From Allacma fusca (taxonomy: Eukaryota > Arthropoda > Collembola > Symphypleona > Sminthuridae): 64,000 nt of DNA. The DNA lies in the NCBI GenBank assembly GCA_947179485.1, contig OX359246.1, positions 42,573,632-42,637,631 of the forward strand, written 5' to 3'. The notes below the pieces were generated by a model. That model had not been told where the DNA came from. It saw only the letters and a program-made list of their open reading frames with translations, and ran no database searches. Numbering within the stretch: position 1 is the stretch's first letter; every line of letters begins with the position of its first letter. Below, one piece after another: positions 25,753-37,900 of the stretch. The position numbers and the translations under genes are program-made.

Positions 25753-28700
25753 CTGTAGGAAATAACCATGGGAGAATCAATAATGGATCTAGTTAATGTG
25801 TAGCAAGTCTAGAAAAGGAAAAGGTCATAAATGCCTTGAGAGAAAAAAAAACGTTACCCTTGCAAAAACAAAAATGCTTCCTCAGAATTTCCTGTAGATA
25901 CATCCAAACTACCAAGTCAGGTACATATGTAGCTGAGAATCAGTCAAAGCTACTTTGCATGTTAGCAGCTTTCCTTCTGCTTTTTTTTTCGTAAATAGGG
26001 TTGGACAACTTGGACAAGACAAGCGTTTGAAATAAATAGTTTTCTAGAGTAAGTATATCTATAGATATATGCTTACGGAGCAGAATCATACGCAAGTTAG
26101 TACTTTTTATAATAGTTAGTCTAGTATCCATAGTCAGACAGGCCTGGCCATACAGTGACTGAGGACTTGGGTGGAGACATGCAAAAAGTTGTCAGGAAAG
26201 GGTTGGGGTCATATTTCACTACTTCGATAATTTCATTTGTGTCTCTATGATCATGTATGTATATGTCTGTATGGATAGATATGTGCTGGGGCAGTAAAAG
26301 TGAAGCATTAGAAAGTTTAATGATGCAGCATAAAGTTGGTGACAACTCTTTTTTAGGTTTCCGGCGAGGGTTTGTTTTAAGTCCAGGGGCTTTATGACCT
26401 ACGCACCAATAAGTAAGGGAGATTTCTGGAGGCCGTTAGAGCCTTTGAAAGATTGCATAAAAGTATATATACCTATACTGTAATCTATGGTCATAAAATC
26501 TCCATGGAAAACAATTGGAATGCAATCCTTGGAGAAAGAATGACCTTCCGGTCTGACACTCTTCTGGGCTTAACGGTAAAACTTGGAGAAATTGTAGCTG
26601 AGCGGACATTAGATGTATAGATATACTCTGGGAGATATATATATATATATAATAATTATTACAGATATATAAGTATCTATATTAAAACAGTTACAAAATC
26701 AGTTTTGCAACCATATAATATATATTACAGTCACACTCCAATAGATATATGGATTTCGGAAAGAGAGGGATGCTGACTCAGACCTGGTTTCAACTTTTTA
26801 ATTGAACTGCGGTGTCTCCTTTCCTTTCGTAACAAAATGCCTTCTAAGATTTTACCCACCTCGAGTCATAAATCATTTTGAATGGTCGATCCTCGTCGAT
26901 ACAAACGGACAGACACACATACAAGGAGCAGTCCAGAATTAAACGAGTAATTATGTACATATTTAAATGGCAATAGTTGAGTCCTATATCAGTGAGGTGT
27001 CATGTACGAGGAGTGAACTTTCTTCTTTTTATAACCACATCATTCTATTCCCCCCGACTTGTAGATACTTGTAATATCGTTATGTAGTACCTCTCTGTAA
27101 TGACAGATAAGAAAGGAGTACAGACAGTTAGTACTCCTAGACCCCTATGTACTATGTAACTATGTACCGACACATCCTCGAGACTGTGGATGTGTCGCTT
27201 TGGGAAATGTAGATATTACACGAAACAAAAAAACTGGTTGCAGGTAACGTGTCTCATTAGAATATTACTTGTCCATCGGTTGATTCATTGCAACATTCTC
27301 TAAATTGACTACTGCCAACAGATATAATATATGTATCTATAACCTATATATAAATAGAATATATGCTGTCGAACATCCATACCACCACTACAGTCGACTC
27401 TGTGTGTGAGCTCACATTTACTATTCTGTCAAAACTTGTCTTCTCACCTACGCTGTCTACGAGCGTATTTTTTTATTATTTCGGGGTAGGTCTAAATATG
27501 AACAAGTATGTACGTAAGAGTCTATGACTATCTATATGTGTGCATATCCAGCCCTATGTCTACCGAGAGGCTTATACATATAGAGAGAAGCTGGATGTGT
27601 TTTACATTAGTAGATAATAATTATTACATATATCGATATAACCAGTAAATGTTTGCATTATGACACTGACAAGAATACGTATGTACATATGTATAATTAT
27701 ATAATTCCATTCACGCATTTTTACCTCCTTTTGGGTACCGTTGTTTCAGGGGGTAATTAGAAAGCAGATAAATTAGAATGGCTTGATAGGCCACGCGACA
27801 GGACGTTTTATTAATGCGTTGCTTCCATAATTGATTTGTACGTAGCTTTTACTAGCTTTGTCGTCTGCCACGTTCTCGCTATCTCTTTCTTCATTCCTTT
27901 GTGATTATGGTTTATGGTTGTGCAAGCTATAGGTATATAATATATACAACTGACACCGTCATAGTGCACCCCCGTGATACTACTACAGTTGCGTTTCAAT
28001 ATAAATTAGATATCTACATATATTCGGGAAGGCAGTAGTCCCTACAGCTTTGACTCTTCCGTGTTAATTAATGAAGCCTTATACTTCTTCTTTGACACTT
28101 AAATTTCTCCTTGTCTGATGACATTACGCATATCAGTCGGGAATATTGTCAAACCTGTACAGAAGAGCATCAAATTTCTTCACAATGCTCGTAAAATTAT
28201 CGCAATAGTCAAACTATACTTAGGATAAAAGTTGTCAAGTATCTACATACATCAGGGATTACTATCTGTAATTATACAATAATTGAGATCTGTATTCCTT
28301 CAGACTTGAGTGTCTCCTCAATGTCTGGAAGATTACTATAAATGGGGGGAATCAGATGATCTGAGACAATACTGTATAAATGGTCTAGCTCTAAAAGCTA
28401 AATACATCCTCGTGGTTGATATAAGACTGACTTCCTGAATAAAAAATTCTAATACATTGGAAGATTGTCCGGAGCAGGTATGAACTGTGCTCACCATTAC
28501 ACTACCATCGATATGCCGGTGTCTATATCTACCACTGAATGATCTGGTATCGATCACCGTTACCTTCTAGTAATGTTGGAGGAGCTTTGCTAAAATTACG
28601 TTTTTAGAGAGATCTTGAATTTATCTGGGATAATAAGAATTGATAAGCAGATTGATCTATGTAGGTTTCAATTATTAAAGACTTACGAGCTGAGGAGAGC

Positions 28701-29004
28701 AGGGAAGAAATTTGAACAAGTAGCAGGGCAGCACTCAGTTAGTTTCCTCGCGGTTGTTTTTTTTTGTTTTGTTTTGGAGGAAGAGCAGATCGAGTGTCTA
28801 GCCGGTATTTTTGGGGTTGTATGCCTGAGCTGACTCCGGTCTCCTGCTGTCCTCCTCTACAACCTCATAGGGACTGCCGGCTTCTCTCAATCTGTCTCTG
28901 AATAAGACTGGGAGAGGCTTCCTGAACGTAAATGCTCCATTTGGAATACGGGAGTAAGTAAGTAGTTGTAGTTTTGCTGGGAAGAAGAGAAGTTTACTAC
29001 TTAC

Positions 29005-29130
29005 CGTCCGTTTGGGGTCGTTCGCCACTTGTGCTAAAAAGTCCGGAAGATTTTTATTATGCATGAGGGAATGTCTGATCCAAGTCATTCCTCCACTCAC
29101 CCCTTGATAACGCTCCAGATGGATGAGGCC
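29005..29130 (-). CDS. Candidate internal exon, 42 codons, unrecognised protein
   Basis: Bounded by an acceptor AATTGTAG|GGC and a near-consensus donor ACG|GTAAGT, length 126 nt, phase 0 at both ends. It encodes GLIHLERYQGVSGG, MTWIRHSLMHNKN and LPDFLAQVANDPKRT, a composition typical of a folded domain. The W-I-R-x-[AS]-L-M pattern faintly recalls the first helix of RUN domains, but this is too weak to name. Other exons of its gene were not found with confidence in the window. Confidence 0.45.
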
Positions 29131-32100
29131 CTACAATTCAAGTTGTATCCATTAGTTATGGTTGTCATTCCATATAAAATACTTTCTATATTTCCAAACC
29201 CATACTACATATCAGAGTAGATTCACGCTGTCGTGCATCCACAGAGTAGTGTAGTCGACATAAATTCTGCGGAAAATGGTTTAGGTTCTTCTCCAAGTTC
29301 GCTCATCGACTATTAGCCAAGGAACGGATACACAACTCGACGTAAATAATTTTCAGCGTTTCCTTTTGATGCATTTCATTTCGTTCCTTGCCGACTTTCA
29401 CCCACCAACAACAAAACCGCCCGTCCTTGTGAAAGTGAGAATGTAGTCAGAGAACACACTCCTCCCACAACTCTTGTGTCTGTGAGTACGATGTATATCT
29501 ATAGGTACATAGATATCTATGTATATGTATCTATGTATGATGTCGGTCTGTTGGTAAACGGAGAACCTATTTGCACCCAAAACACATAAGTTCGTCCTTT
29601 CCCTAGGACCTAGGAGACCGACTGTGCCATGTAACAAACTGTTAGAGCCCATCTGCCTTTCCTATATCTATCTACACCAGACATTGTGCATACAACACGT
29701 CTCAAATAAAATTCCATTACCTCTCCCTTGATCCCAGTATTTTAACCCTTTTATGGATATTTGCAAGGATACATTTGCCGTAAAAGTGAAAACATGACTG
29801 TTCTGTATATATTTATTTATATATCTATATATAGATACACACACATACACACGCCATGAGTAAATACAAAGGCAAATACAAGGACGGACTGTACTGTGTC
29901 AAACCGGGAGTATCTGTGGAGATACACCCCAAATAGAAATACATTCATTGTAAGTACAACTCAAAATGCTTTCTAGGAAGTAAATTTGTGAAAGGACTTG
30001 TCTAGCATTTTGCACCCGTGCTCAACACACACACACACATACACACATACATACACACATGCATATAATTACATATATACCAGTAAACCAACGAATTCGC
30101 TCTAAAAAGGATATTTCTAATGGAGGGAAATTGATAGTTCCTTAAAAGGAAACCAGGCTAACTCCAGTCATCTGAAGATGACTAATATTTGTATTTTATC
30201 CAATCTCTGACACATACATACATTCATACTGTTCATCCAGTCTAATATTTCTGTGTTTGCATTGTAGTGTAGCATATGCAGGGTAAAAGATATCACTGAG
30301 CCCGGAAGACTGATAAAAAATCCTAGTCCGATAGTTCCATGCATATGTATCTATCTATCTATGTACATATGTAGATAACTATAATCCATAAATACATGCA
30401 AGCTGTACTGGATCCTTCTTTCGGGTTTTTATTACACGGGCGACTACCGGCGCCTTCCTTATTCCCTTAATGCACGTACACTCAGACACTTATTAAACCG
30501 AATAGTCTGGCAGCCAACGGAACTACCCTCTACAAAGCATAATTCTCATTGCCCTCATACCCTCAAACATTGTCACTACCATGCATACCCACACATATAA
30601 TTATATATATAGGTACATCAGTACATTTATAGATACATCCTCACAATTCACAATCAACTCACATCATAGGGTCGTATTTAAGTCCAACCTCAGTATGTAT
30701 ACGGAACTTTGCAACATCCCACATATTTTTTGCCATTATTTCCTACGATACTGTTATATCATCTCTTATCGCTGGAATTAAAACCCTGAGTCATATTCAA
30801 TCCAATGGCTCTTCTACCCTACATTTTGTAATTGCTCTATCAATAAAATGTTTCCAAGAAGGAGTAGCCTCCAAGAAGATGCAACTTGTCAGAGTGGAGA
30901 CGTCGTAAAAATAATGGGAAACAATTGCACAACAGACCCAGCTCAAAATCACTAAAATAATGACTATTAGCAAAGGGGGGAAGACGAAGAAAAAAACCTG
31001 CCGTGGAAATAAGGAAACCAATAATAGGGAGAAACGCAACCTAAAAAAAAAACTAGGAGATTGCACAATGGGTGCAGCTAAAATCCGTCTATATCATCTA
31101 TTAGTGTCTGAAGCTACTCAGATGATAACTCTAGATTGTGATAAGATCCCAAGTGTAGATACATATGTATCCATCTATTGATGATGGACTTTTTTTCCCC
31201 TCCATCAGATGTATCCTCACAAGAGATTGCAACAATTATACATGGTACTTACAAGCCTGTACGAGTGGCTAAAATAGGGAACGTCTGCAGGACATAAAAA
31301 CTCACTTAGTAACTTGCATTTGCACTCACATTTTTTAAATACACTTACACATGTAATTATTCTTTGACCAATGTATATACGAGAGAAGACAGAAATCTAG
31401 TGAAAAAGTCCGTCATTATTCTTGTAATCCCAGCGGAGCAGAGGCATTGTGTAACTCCATGTAGTACTAGTGAACACTTTTATTCTTATGGCTGTGAGAT
31501 GGGAGAGGGCTTTGCTGTAGGAATGCTTATGGTAAAAGTCATAGTTTTTTTTACAGAGATCACCCCATGTACAATGAACATTGCATCGCTAACTACTTTA
31601 TTGACAGGTAGCAAATATATTAAAAGTTCGATTGAATTTTGTATGTGGGTAAGGGAGTTGAACCTCAATTACCATATGATGATGGGTCTCTCTCTGACTA
31701 TATAGCGCCCAATGTAACAATAATCAGAACGATTCTGAGCCCTGATAAAGGAAATGTAATTGTTGTAGGTATACGTCCTCAGATACCTATATAAGGATAA
31801 ATTCACATATGTAGGTAATTATATACACACATACATGGAGATTCTCACGACGGCACAACGCAACCCTGGCAGTGTAACTCATGAATAATAATGCAACTCC
31901 TGGGTCCTGCTGTTACAGCTGAGGAAGAATAGTAGCTTTGGCTTATACTCTACTCTGACTTGCTTTATAATCTCTGGAGCAAAAACTTGTCTGGTTGTCG
32001 TCTCGCTCTTCGAATCTCATTTTTTTCTCATTTGTGCTGTATGTCCACATAGACTTGCACCCAGTAGCTATGTAAGCCTATGTAATTATATCTATATATA

Positions 32101-32736
32101 TGTATGTATGTACTTATATATGTATATGTATATATATAAATTCACCCTCAGCCACATACCATTATACGCTCAGACTCACGGTTAACTACCCGATATTCCA
32201 GGAGGAGAGACAACCTTTGCCAGAAAAGCCTATCATCCTGAGCAGGAGTGTGTATTTTACATGTGCTTTCGCAGCTCATTCCCAGTCCTCAATTCACTGG
32301 GTAAAATAGATACAGAGTCTCAAAAAGGAAAAGGTTTTTCCTATGCATTAAATCAATTATTGTAAAATCTTAGCCATTTCCCATGCAATTCTTTCAAAAT
32401 TCTTGCATTCTTTATGACTTCGTCCAAGTCTATATGGACAACATGTGTGTGTGGAGATGAGGTTACATGGTTTGCCTTCAGTACACCCATTTTTACTATT
32501 CAATAGCCACGCGCCAATTTGATTGTTCGATAGGGGTCCATGTAATAAGCATATAAGACTAGGACGTCCTTTCCTATAATACAGATAGATATTACATACA
32601 TGATTATAAAAACTCCTGCTGAACAACTCCTGTTTGTTCAATAGGAACTAATAGGAATCTCTCCTCGTTGACCATTTGCACTCTGTGCTGTTGCTCGAGT
32701 GGCAAAAGAATTTTTAAATTGACTTTATCCCTAGCA
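29131..32736. other. Noncoding stretch before the orphan gene
   Basis: Many short CA/TA tracts and AT-rich sequence. A 113-codon plus-strand frame at 31364-31705 starts at TTG and has no splice or family support. I see no gene here. Confidence 0.4.
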
Positions 32737-33864
32737 ATGGAGGAGCAGGAAGGTCACCAAGAAAAAACAGAAGCACCTTCGGAAAAATCAAGTGAAAAAA
32801 TAACACTGGACGAAGATCATCCGATTTACTTCGACAAGCATGGACGTCCTCTCTTTGGGACGAGTCGTCCCTCAGCCTTTGCATACGGCCACCCTTGGCC
32901 TCCCACTCCCACAGATGTGGGCAAAAAACGTGTCCTCAGACCTCAGAGGGCGGCTTCGGCAAACTGTCCTGAAGTTCACTGTCCACAAAATAGCTCGGAC
33001 ATAGAATTAGCCCTCTACTGGGACCGCTCCCCCAAATGGAATTTCAACTTGCCCAAGTACGTCACTTGTCCTGTCCATGGACCCGTTCCTACTCAGAAAT
33101 CCTCCCCTACCCGATCCGAGAGCTCCGCCTCAAATAAAAATTCTAATCCTCAAAAATATCCTACTGAGTCTGGAACTGACCAAATTAGACCAAATGGGAA
33201 GGCAAATTCTCCGAAGATCTATAACCATTACCCCACAATGAGTTACCATCAAGAAGGACCATCTCCTTCCATCGAAGAGTCATCTGCTGCTAAGGCTGAG
33301 TCCTTTGGGGATGAGAGTCATAATCGTTTCAAAAGGTCCTCAGAGGAGTCATCAGTAGTAAAAGAGGGAAATGACACTGGGTCAAAGGTCGCCCTCGGAG
33401 AGGATGGTAATGGTAGGGGCTCTGCAACTGTTAAATGCTCTAGTATGTCAAAACCACCGGTGATTGTCTCCAGGAACGAGGGCACTTCAGAAAAGACCGT
33501 ACAAGTAAATGACAAGGACTTGAAGGGCTTCATGAGCACAACTACTTATTTCTGCCCACTCCATGGGACTTACCTGAATGGGGTGAAACGAAGAAATAAT
33601 CCGAAATTCCGAACCGTCGTTCTCAAGAAGGACACGGGGATCCAAGCGGACTTACTCATACCAACTACCAATCGCTACAGGGAATCTCGGAAGAGTAAGG
33701 AAATTGGGGTTTGGCGTAAACCAACCAATTTGAAAGCGGGGAAGAAGATTTACAGTGGGAGCGGCGCTAGTGGGAGCAGTAAGAACAAGGACGAGGATCT
33801 CAGTGAGTACAGAGAAAATTATAAAAATCCGAAGAAAGTGGCGGAGTCAAAGAAAGTCAAGTGA
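32737..33864 (+). CDS. Orphan protein with three Cys-Pro-x-His motifs
   Basis: A single-exon frame of 375 aa from the first ATG (32737). The frame continues upstream only through non-ATG codons, so this start is preferred. No family is recognised. Three related motifs stand out: CPEVHC at residues 77-82, CPVHG at 111-115 and CPLHG at 273-277, which could bind a metal. Between them lies a Ser/Asn/Lys-rich disordered stretch, and the C-terminus is basic (residues 325-375, Lys/Ser/Gly-rich). The N-terminal part has IYFDKHGRPLFGTSRPSAFA. No signal peptide or membrane segment. A polyadenylation signal follows at 34072. Confidence 0.7.
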   Translation: MEEQEGHQEKTEAPSEKSSEKITLDEDHPIYFDKHGRPLFGTSRPSAFAYGHPWPPTPTDVGKKRVLRPQRAASANCPEVHCPQNSSDIELALYWDRSPKWNFNLPKYVTCPVHGPVPTQKSSPTRSESSASNKNSNPQKYPTESGTDQIRPNGKANSPKIYNHYPTMSYHQEGPSPSIEESSAAKAESFGDESHNRFKRSSEESSVVKEGNDTGSKVALGEDGNGRGSATVKCSSMSKPPVIVSRNEGTSEKTVQVNDKDLKGFMSTTTYFCPLHGTYLNGVKRRNNPKFRTVVLKKDTGIQADLLIPTTNRYRESRKSKEIGVWRKPTNLKAGKKIYSGSGASGSSKNKDEDLSEYRENYKNPKKVAESKKVK

Positions 33865-34930
33865 ACTTTAGAAAATATCAAGCGTCATCTCTCTGATCAT
33901 CAACTTGCTGTAAATTACAAATAGATAATTCATTTACATCAACCGTCCTTCAAGACAACAATTTATGTCTACATAGAAATATCCTATTCAATAATAATGC
34001 ATTGCTCTGTGCAATCTTGCACTGAATAGTCAAAACATTTTTATAATCTAGCTTAAGGCATTAAGTTTGTAAATAAATATGCATCCTTATGTAATTATTG
34101 GATCCACTATTTTACTGGCATTCATCACATTTAGTCTAACTGCCTATGATCATCTATGTATGTACATAATTAATACAATATATATATATAAATAAAAACT
34201 ATAAGTTTCATATATTTTTACATGTGTACAAATGTACTGTAATAATTGCTGGCATAATTGGTATGTGTAGTGTGAATTTGTAGTAATACTCACACTCATA
34301 TGTTCCAGAATGCTAATTTATTTAATGACTTTCATTTCATACAAAATAAAATGCATTGGAAGAAAAACTAATTCAAATGCTATTCTCTGTGATAAAATTT
34401 ATTTCAAGGTCCAACTTTTTATCTATCTGTAGATAATGAATGCATGCACAATAGTAAATGTTGAACTGCACATTCAGGAGAGTTACAGTCAGTACAATTA
34501 ATAGCATGTTTTACATTCCAGGGAAGCAAGAATCTAAACGTCATACTTTTATAGAGCGAAAAATTAATCTAATCTGTAATAATTATCTATTGATACAGTG
34601 ACAATGGATTAAATGATGGGATATGCTTTCCATAAGTTATAAAATAAATCCATGGCTTAGTAGGAATATTCGGATTGATGAGAACTGCAACTGATTTAGG
34701 ATTAATTGTACTACTGTTTAACTCCAATTAATTTTATTAACATTGAAATATAATACATCCCGTAAAATTTGATACTTCCCTTTTCCTTTGAATTTTTCTT
34801 AAAAGGAATAATTTTTTAATGGAGTTGCTCCTCCAAAGTTTATAACAATTGTGAGGGTGATTTAAAGCCAATACTTGGGAAAGTGATTTATTTTCAGGGA
34901 AAGTGTTGAACAGTAGTGATTCATCGCAGT
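33865..34930. other. Intergenic AT-rich stretch
   Basis: Contains the polyadenylation signal of the orphan gene, a (TA)n run near 34170-34192 and presumably the promoter of the GH31-like gene. No coding frame seen. Confidence 0.5.
34072..34077 (+). promoter_or_regulatory. AATAAA polyadenylation signal
   Basis: Canonical hexamer about 210 bases after the stop of the orphan gene, with no competing gene between. Confidence 0.5.
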
Positions 34931-37900
34931 ATGGACGCCATTAGGAAATTGTTGAGCCGTCGGAAAAAATCACCGAAGAATGATATTGAAGACGAATATC
35001 AGATTCATCCTAGCGATTATCATATTGAGAGACATGGATCATACATACCAGCTCAGAATGACGGTAACTATTAAAGTATCTTTCCCAGTCCTGCAACATC
35101 TAAATGTAGAGAATTAGGTATAGCGTCAAATCACAGATGCTATTTCCCCACTAATCCATGGGTTTATTATCCTGGCCAGTACTAGCCTTGATATCTCGTA
35201 AATACACTATTTCATGTAATGACGTGCTATATCTATGTGTACGATTCTCTTGCACGTAATTACAAAATGGCATGCATTTGCGAAACGGATTAGTTGTGTT
35301 GACCTATAAAATATTTACTAAATGACCGCTTGAAATTTTATGTCACAATGTCACAAGCAATTAATTCCAGTAGTGTCGACATTACAATTTAATATTCTAC
35401 ATTCTTAACCCCTATATTTCCACTCCTAGGGATTTTTTGAAAGCCAAGCATAGTCATAACAATACTTGTGTCAATGTCCACATGGCCTTCAAGAAGTTAA
35501 CAAGTATCACTGATTAGTATTATAAATAAGGGAGTCATATATAAATGTAACCAAATAAGTCTTGATTAATTACGAAAAAAACCCCAAAAAATCTCTTATA
35601 ATCTATCCCTGAAATACATGGAAAATGAAAGGATAATTTTAATACATTGCGTCATATGGAATGAAAAGCAAGTGCTTATCAGGAGTTGGATTTCTCTGAT
35701 TTGACGGTCCAGATATCATTCGCCAATAAAATCCTAGTACTCTGTCCCTGTCGGCTTAATATAAAAATGCGAGGATATGCTGTATCTCCGACGTCAATGA
35801 TAAATTGATATGAATCTGATAACAATGTATGCGTCGAACATCTGAAGCGAGTAAATACATTTGGACTTTAAATGAATCAAAATTATAGGTTGAAGTACTA
35901 TTCAGACGTTTATACAAAATAATACAAATTTGAAAAATACATTTTTAGGCCCAAATTCAAAAGAACGTGACAAATGGTGGCAGTTGGTTCTGAACAACAT
36001 GAAATCCCGAGTTGCGTACGCAATTGTAATTGTCTGCCTCATTGGACTGGCACTTCCCATCATCCTTCATTTTACGATTCACAACCAGACAGAGATCAAT
36101 AATTTCGGAAGTTGCCTCGTCTTGCCTCCATTCAGGTATAATAAATATTTGGATCTTTTACATAACAAATGAGCTTAGCATGGTTGTCGTTCAGAGTAGA
36201 TCATAAATATTAAATTGGGAGGGAAGTAGCAACAACAATTTACAGAGCGGTCTCAAGGAAATATTTCCATAAAAATTATCTTTAGAGAAAACCTGAAGAT
36301 ATATAATTTTGAGAGGAAAAAAAAATGAAGCTGGCTCAAAGGTGCAGGTCCATAACATGGACGCAAATGTATAATCATGTATTTGCAATTTTGCAACGGA
36401 CATTGTCAGACAATAGCAACAAAGTTGCAGCCGGTCTAAAAGGTGTCATAAAGTAATAAAAAGCTATATTACAACTTGTTTCTGAAGTATTTACAGTTAG
36501 TGACGGAGAAAAAAGGTTTTGCAACGCTTATCTTGCCTCTTGTCGAGCATACTAATTCAAGTTACCTTCTCTTTATAAGGAAAGCGTGCAAGAATCCAAC
36601 TTATACATTTTTATTTAGCATTGACAATTGAGCACAAGCACTTTGGAACAAAAAAACGCTTTATATTACCTTCCTACGTGTGTGAATTTTATTATTCGAG
36701 ACTTCAATAAAAATTCGACATATGCTGCTACTGACTCCCAACAGGTTCCAATGTGAGATCAACCAAGCCCGGAACACTATCGAGAGTCTTGCAACTTGTA
36801 ATAATGTTAAGGGCTGCTGGGAATCCAACGGAACTTTAGGCTACCCTTACCGATGCTACCATTCTGTTCCGTCGTCATTCCAGTACTATCTAAAAAGTAA
36901 CTTTGAGTTGGTGGGTGCTGGGACCTTAAATAAGGGCAAGGCCCTACGTCCGGATGATATTCTAAGAGCAGAGATCCGACCGGCGTATGACATTGGCGAT
37001 GACAAGCTCTTAAATTCCTTCACAAGGGTCCAATGGTGTCGGAAGAATGTACTGAGTATAGAATTTTATCGGGATGAAGACCCACAGCCTGTGGGATGCT
37101 TGAGTTCAGATGATGAGGAGGATGACCCTACGAGCGTGAAAGGCTCGGATGAATTTAATGTGGAGTTTGCCGAAAATGAGAAGAAGTTTTTCTACTACCG
37201 GATTGGTAGGAAATCCGGAAGAGATGAAACTATTTTTGACACCAGGCTAGGACCTATTCGCTTCTACGAACATACAGTTACTATCTCTACCAGCTTGCCT
37301 TCGAAACACTTTTATGGAATAAAAGGTAATTACGTCGGTAAATTATTATTATTTACTGCAAAGAATAAACATATCTAAATGAGATGATGCGCCTAATCTA
37401 AAAATAGATTCAATGGCGTGGTTCGATGTGAAAAAATAAAAATAGCTGTTTATTACAATTAACAATTAATTCAATACTACTTTAGGTGGTCAGGGCGTAA
37501 CTCTCGAAGGAGCGGAGACAATAGATGGCGTGACAAGCTTCGGTCAAAACGAGCTTCCATTTTACATGGTCCGGGAAAATTCAGGAAGCATGCATGGGAT
37601 GTTGTTAGAAACTAATAAACCTTTTGTGGCTCAAGTGATAGATGGCCCAGGTATCTCATTTGAGATAGAAGGCAACTTTAAACCTCAAGAACCGTCAATT
37701 TCGTTAAAGTTCTTTGTCGGACCAAAACCGGCGGACGTCCTTGCGCAACTAAATTTTTATGTAAAATTTATTTTGAATAGTATATTTAGTATTATGGGAA
37801 AATTTTTAAGCGTAAAGTCATGCACGTATGTTGGATTATCATCATTGGATTACATTCATTCGTGTGTCTATTTCTCTTGTAGTCTGCTTGATGCTGCTTA

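Larger units (their letters stand above)
21962..28900. other. Mostly noncoding region upstream of the activin-like gene
   Basis: Holds (CA)n at about 22255-22316, trinucleotide repeats at 23785-24005, (CT)n at 24124-24170, (CA)/(TG)n at 24716-24760, and many AT-rich runs. A strong minus-strand donor CAGGAG|GTAAGT at 25174 and an acceptor-like ACTCAG just upstream of the activin ATG could mark a noncoding first exon of that gene, which is speculative. One candidate exon near 25.7 kb is listed separately. Confidence 0.4.

Noticed and set aside
31364..31705. 113-codon plus-strand ORF
   Set aside because: Starts at TTG, atypical composition, no family and no splice context.
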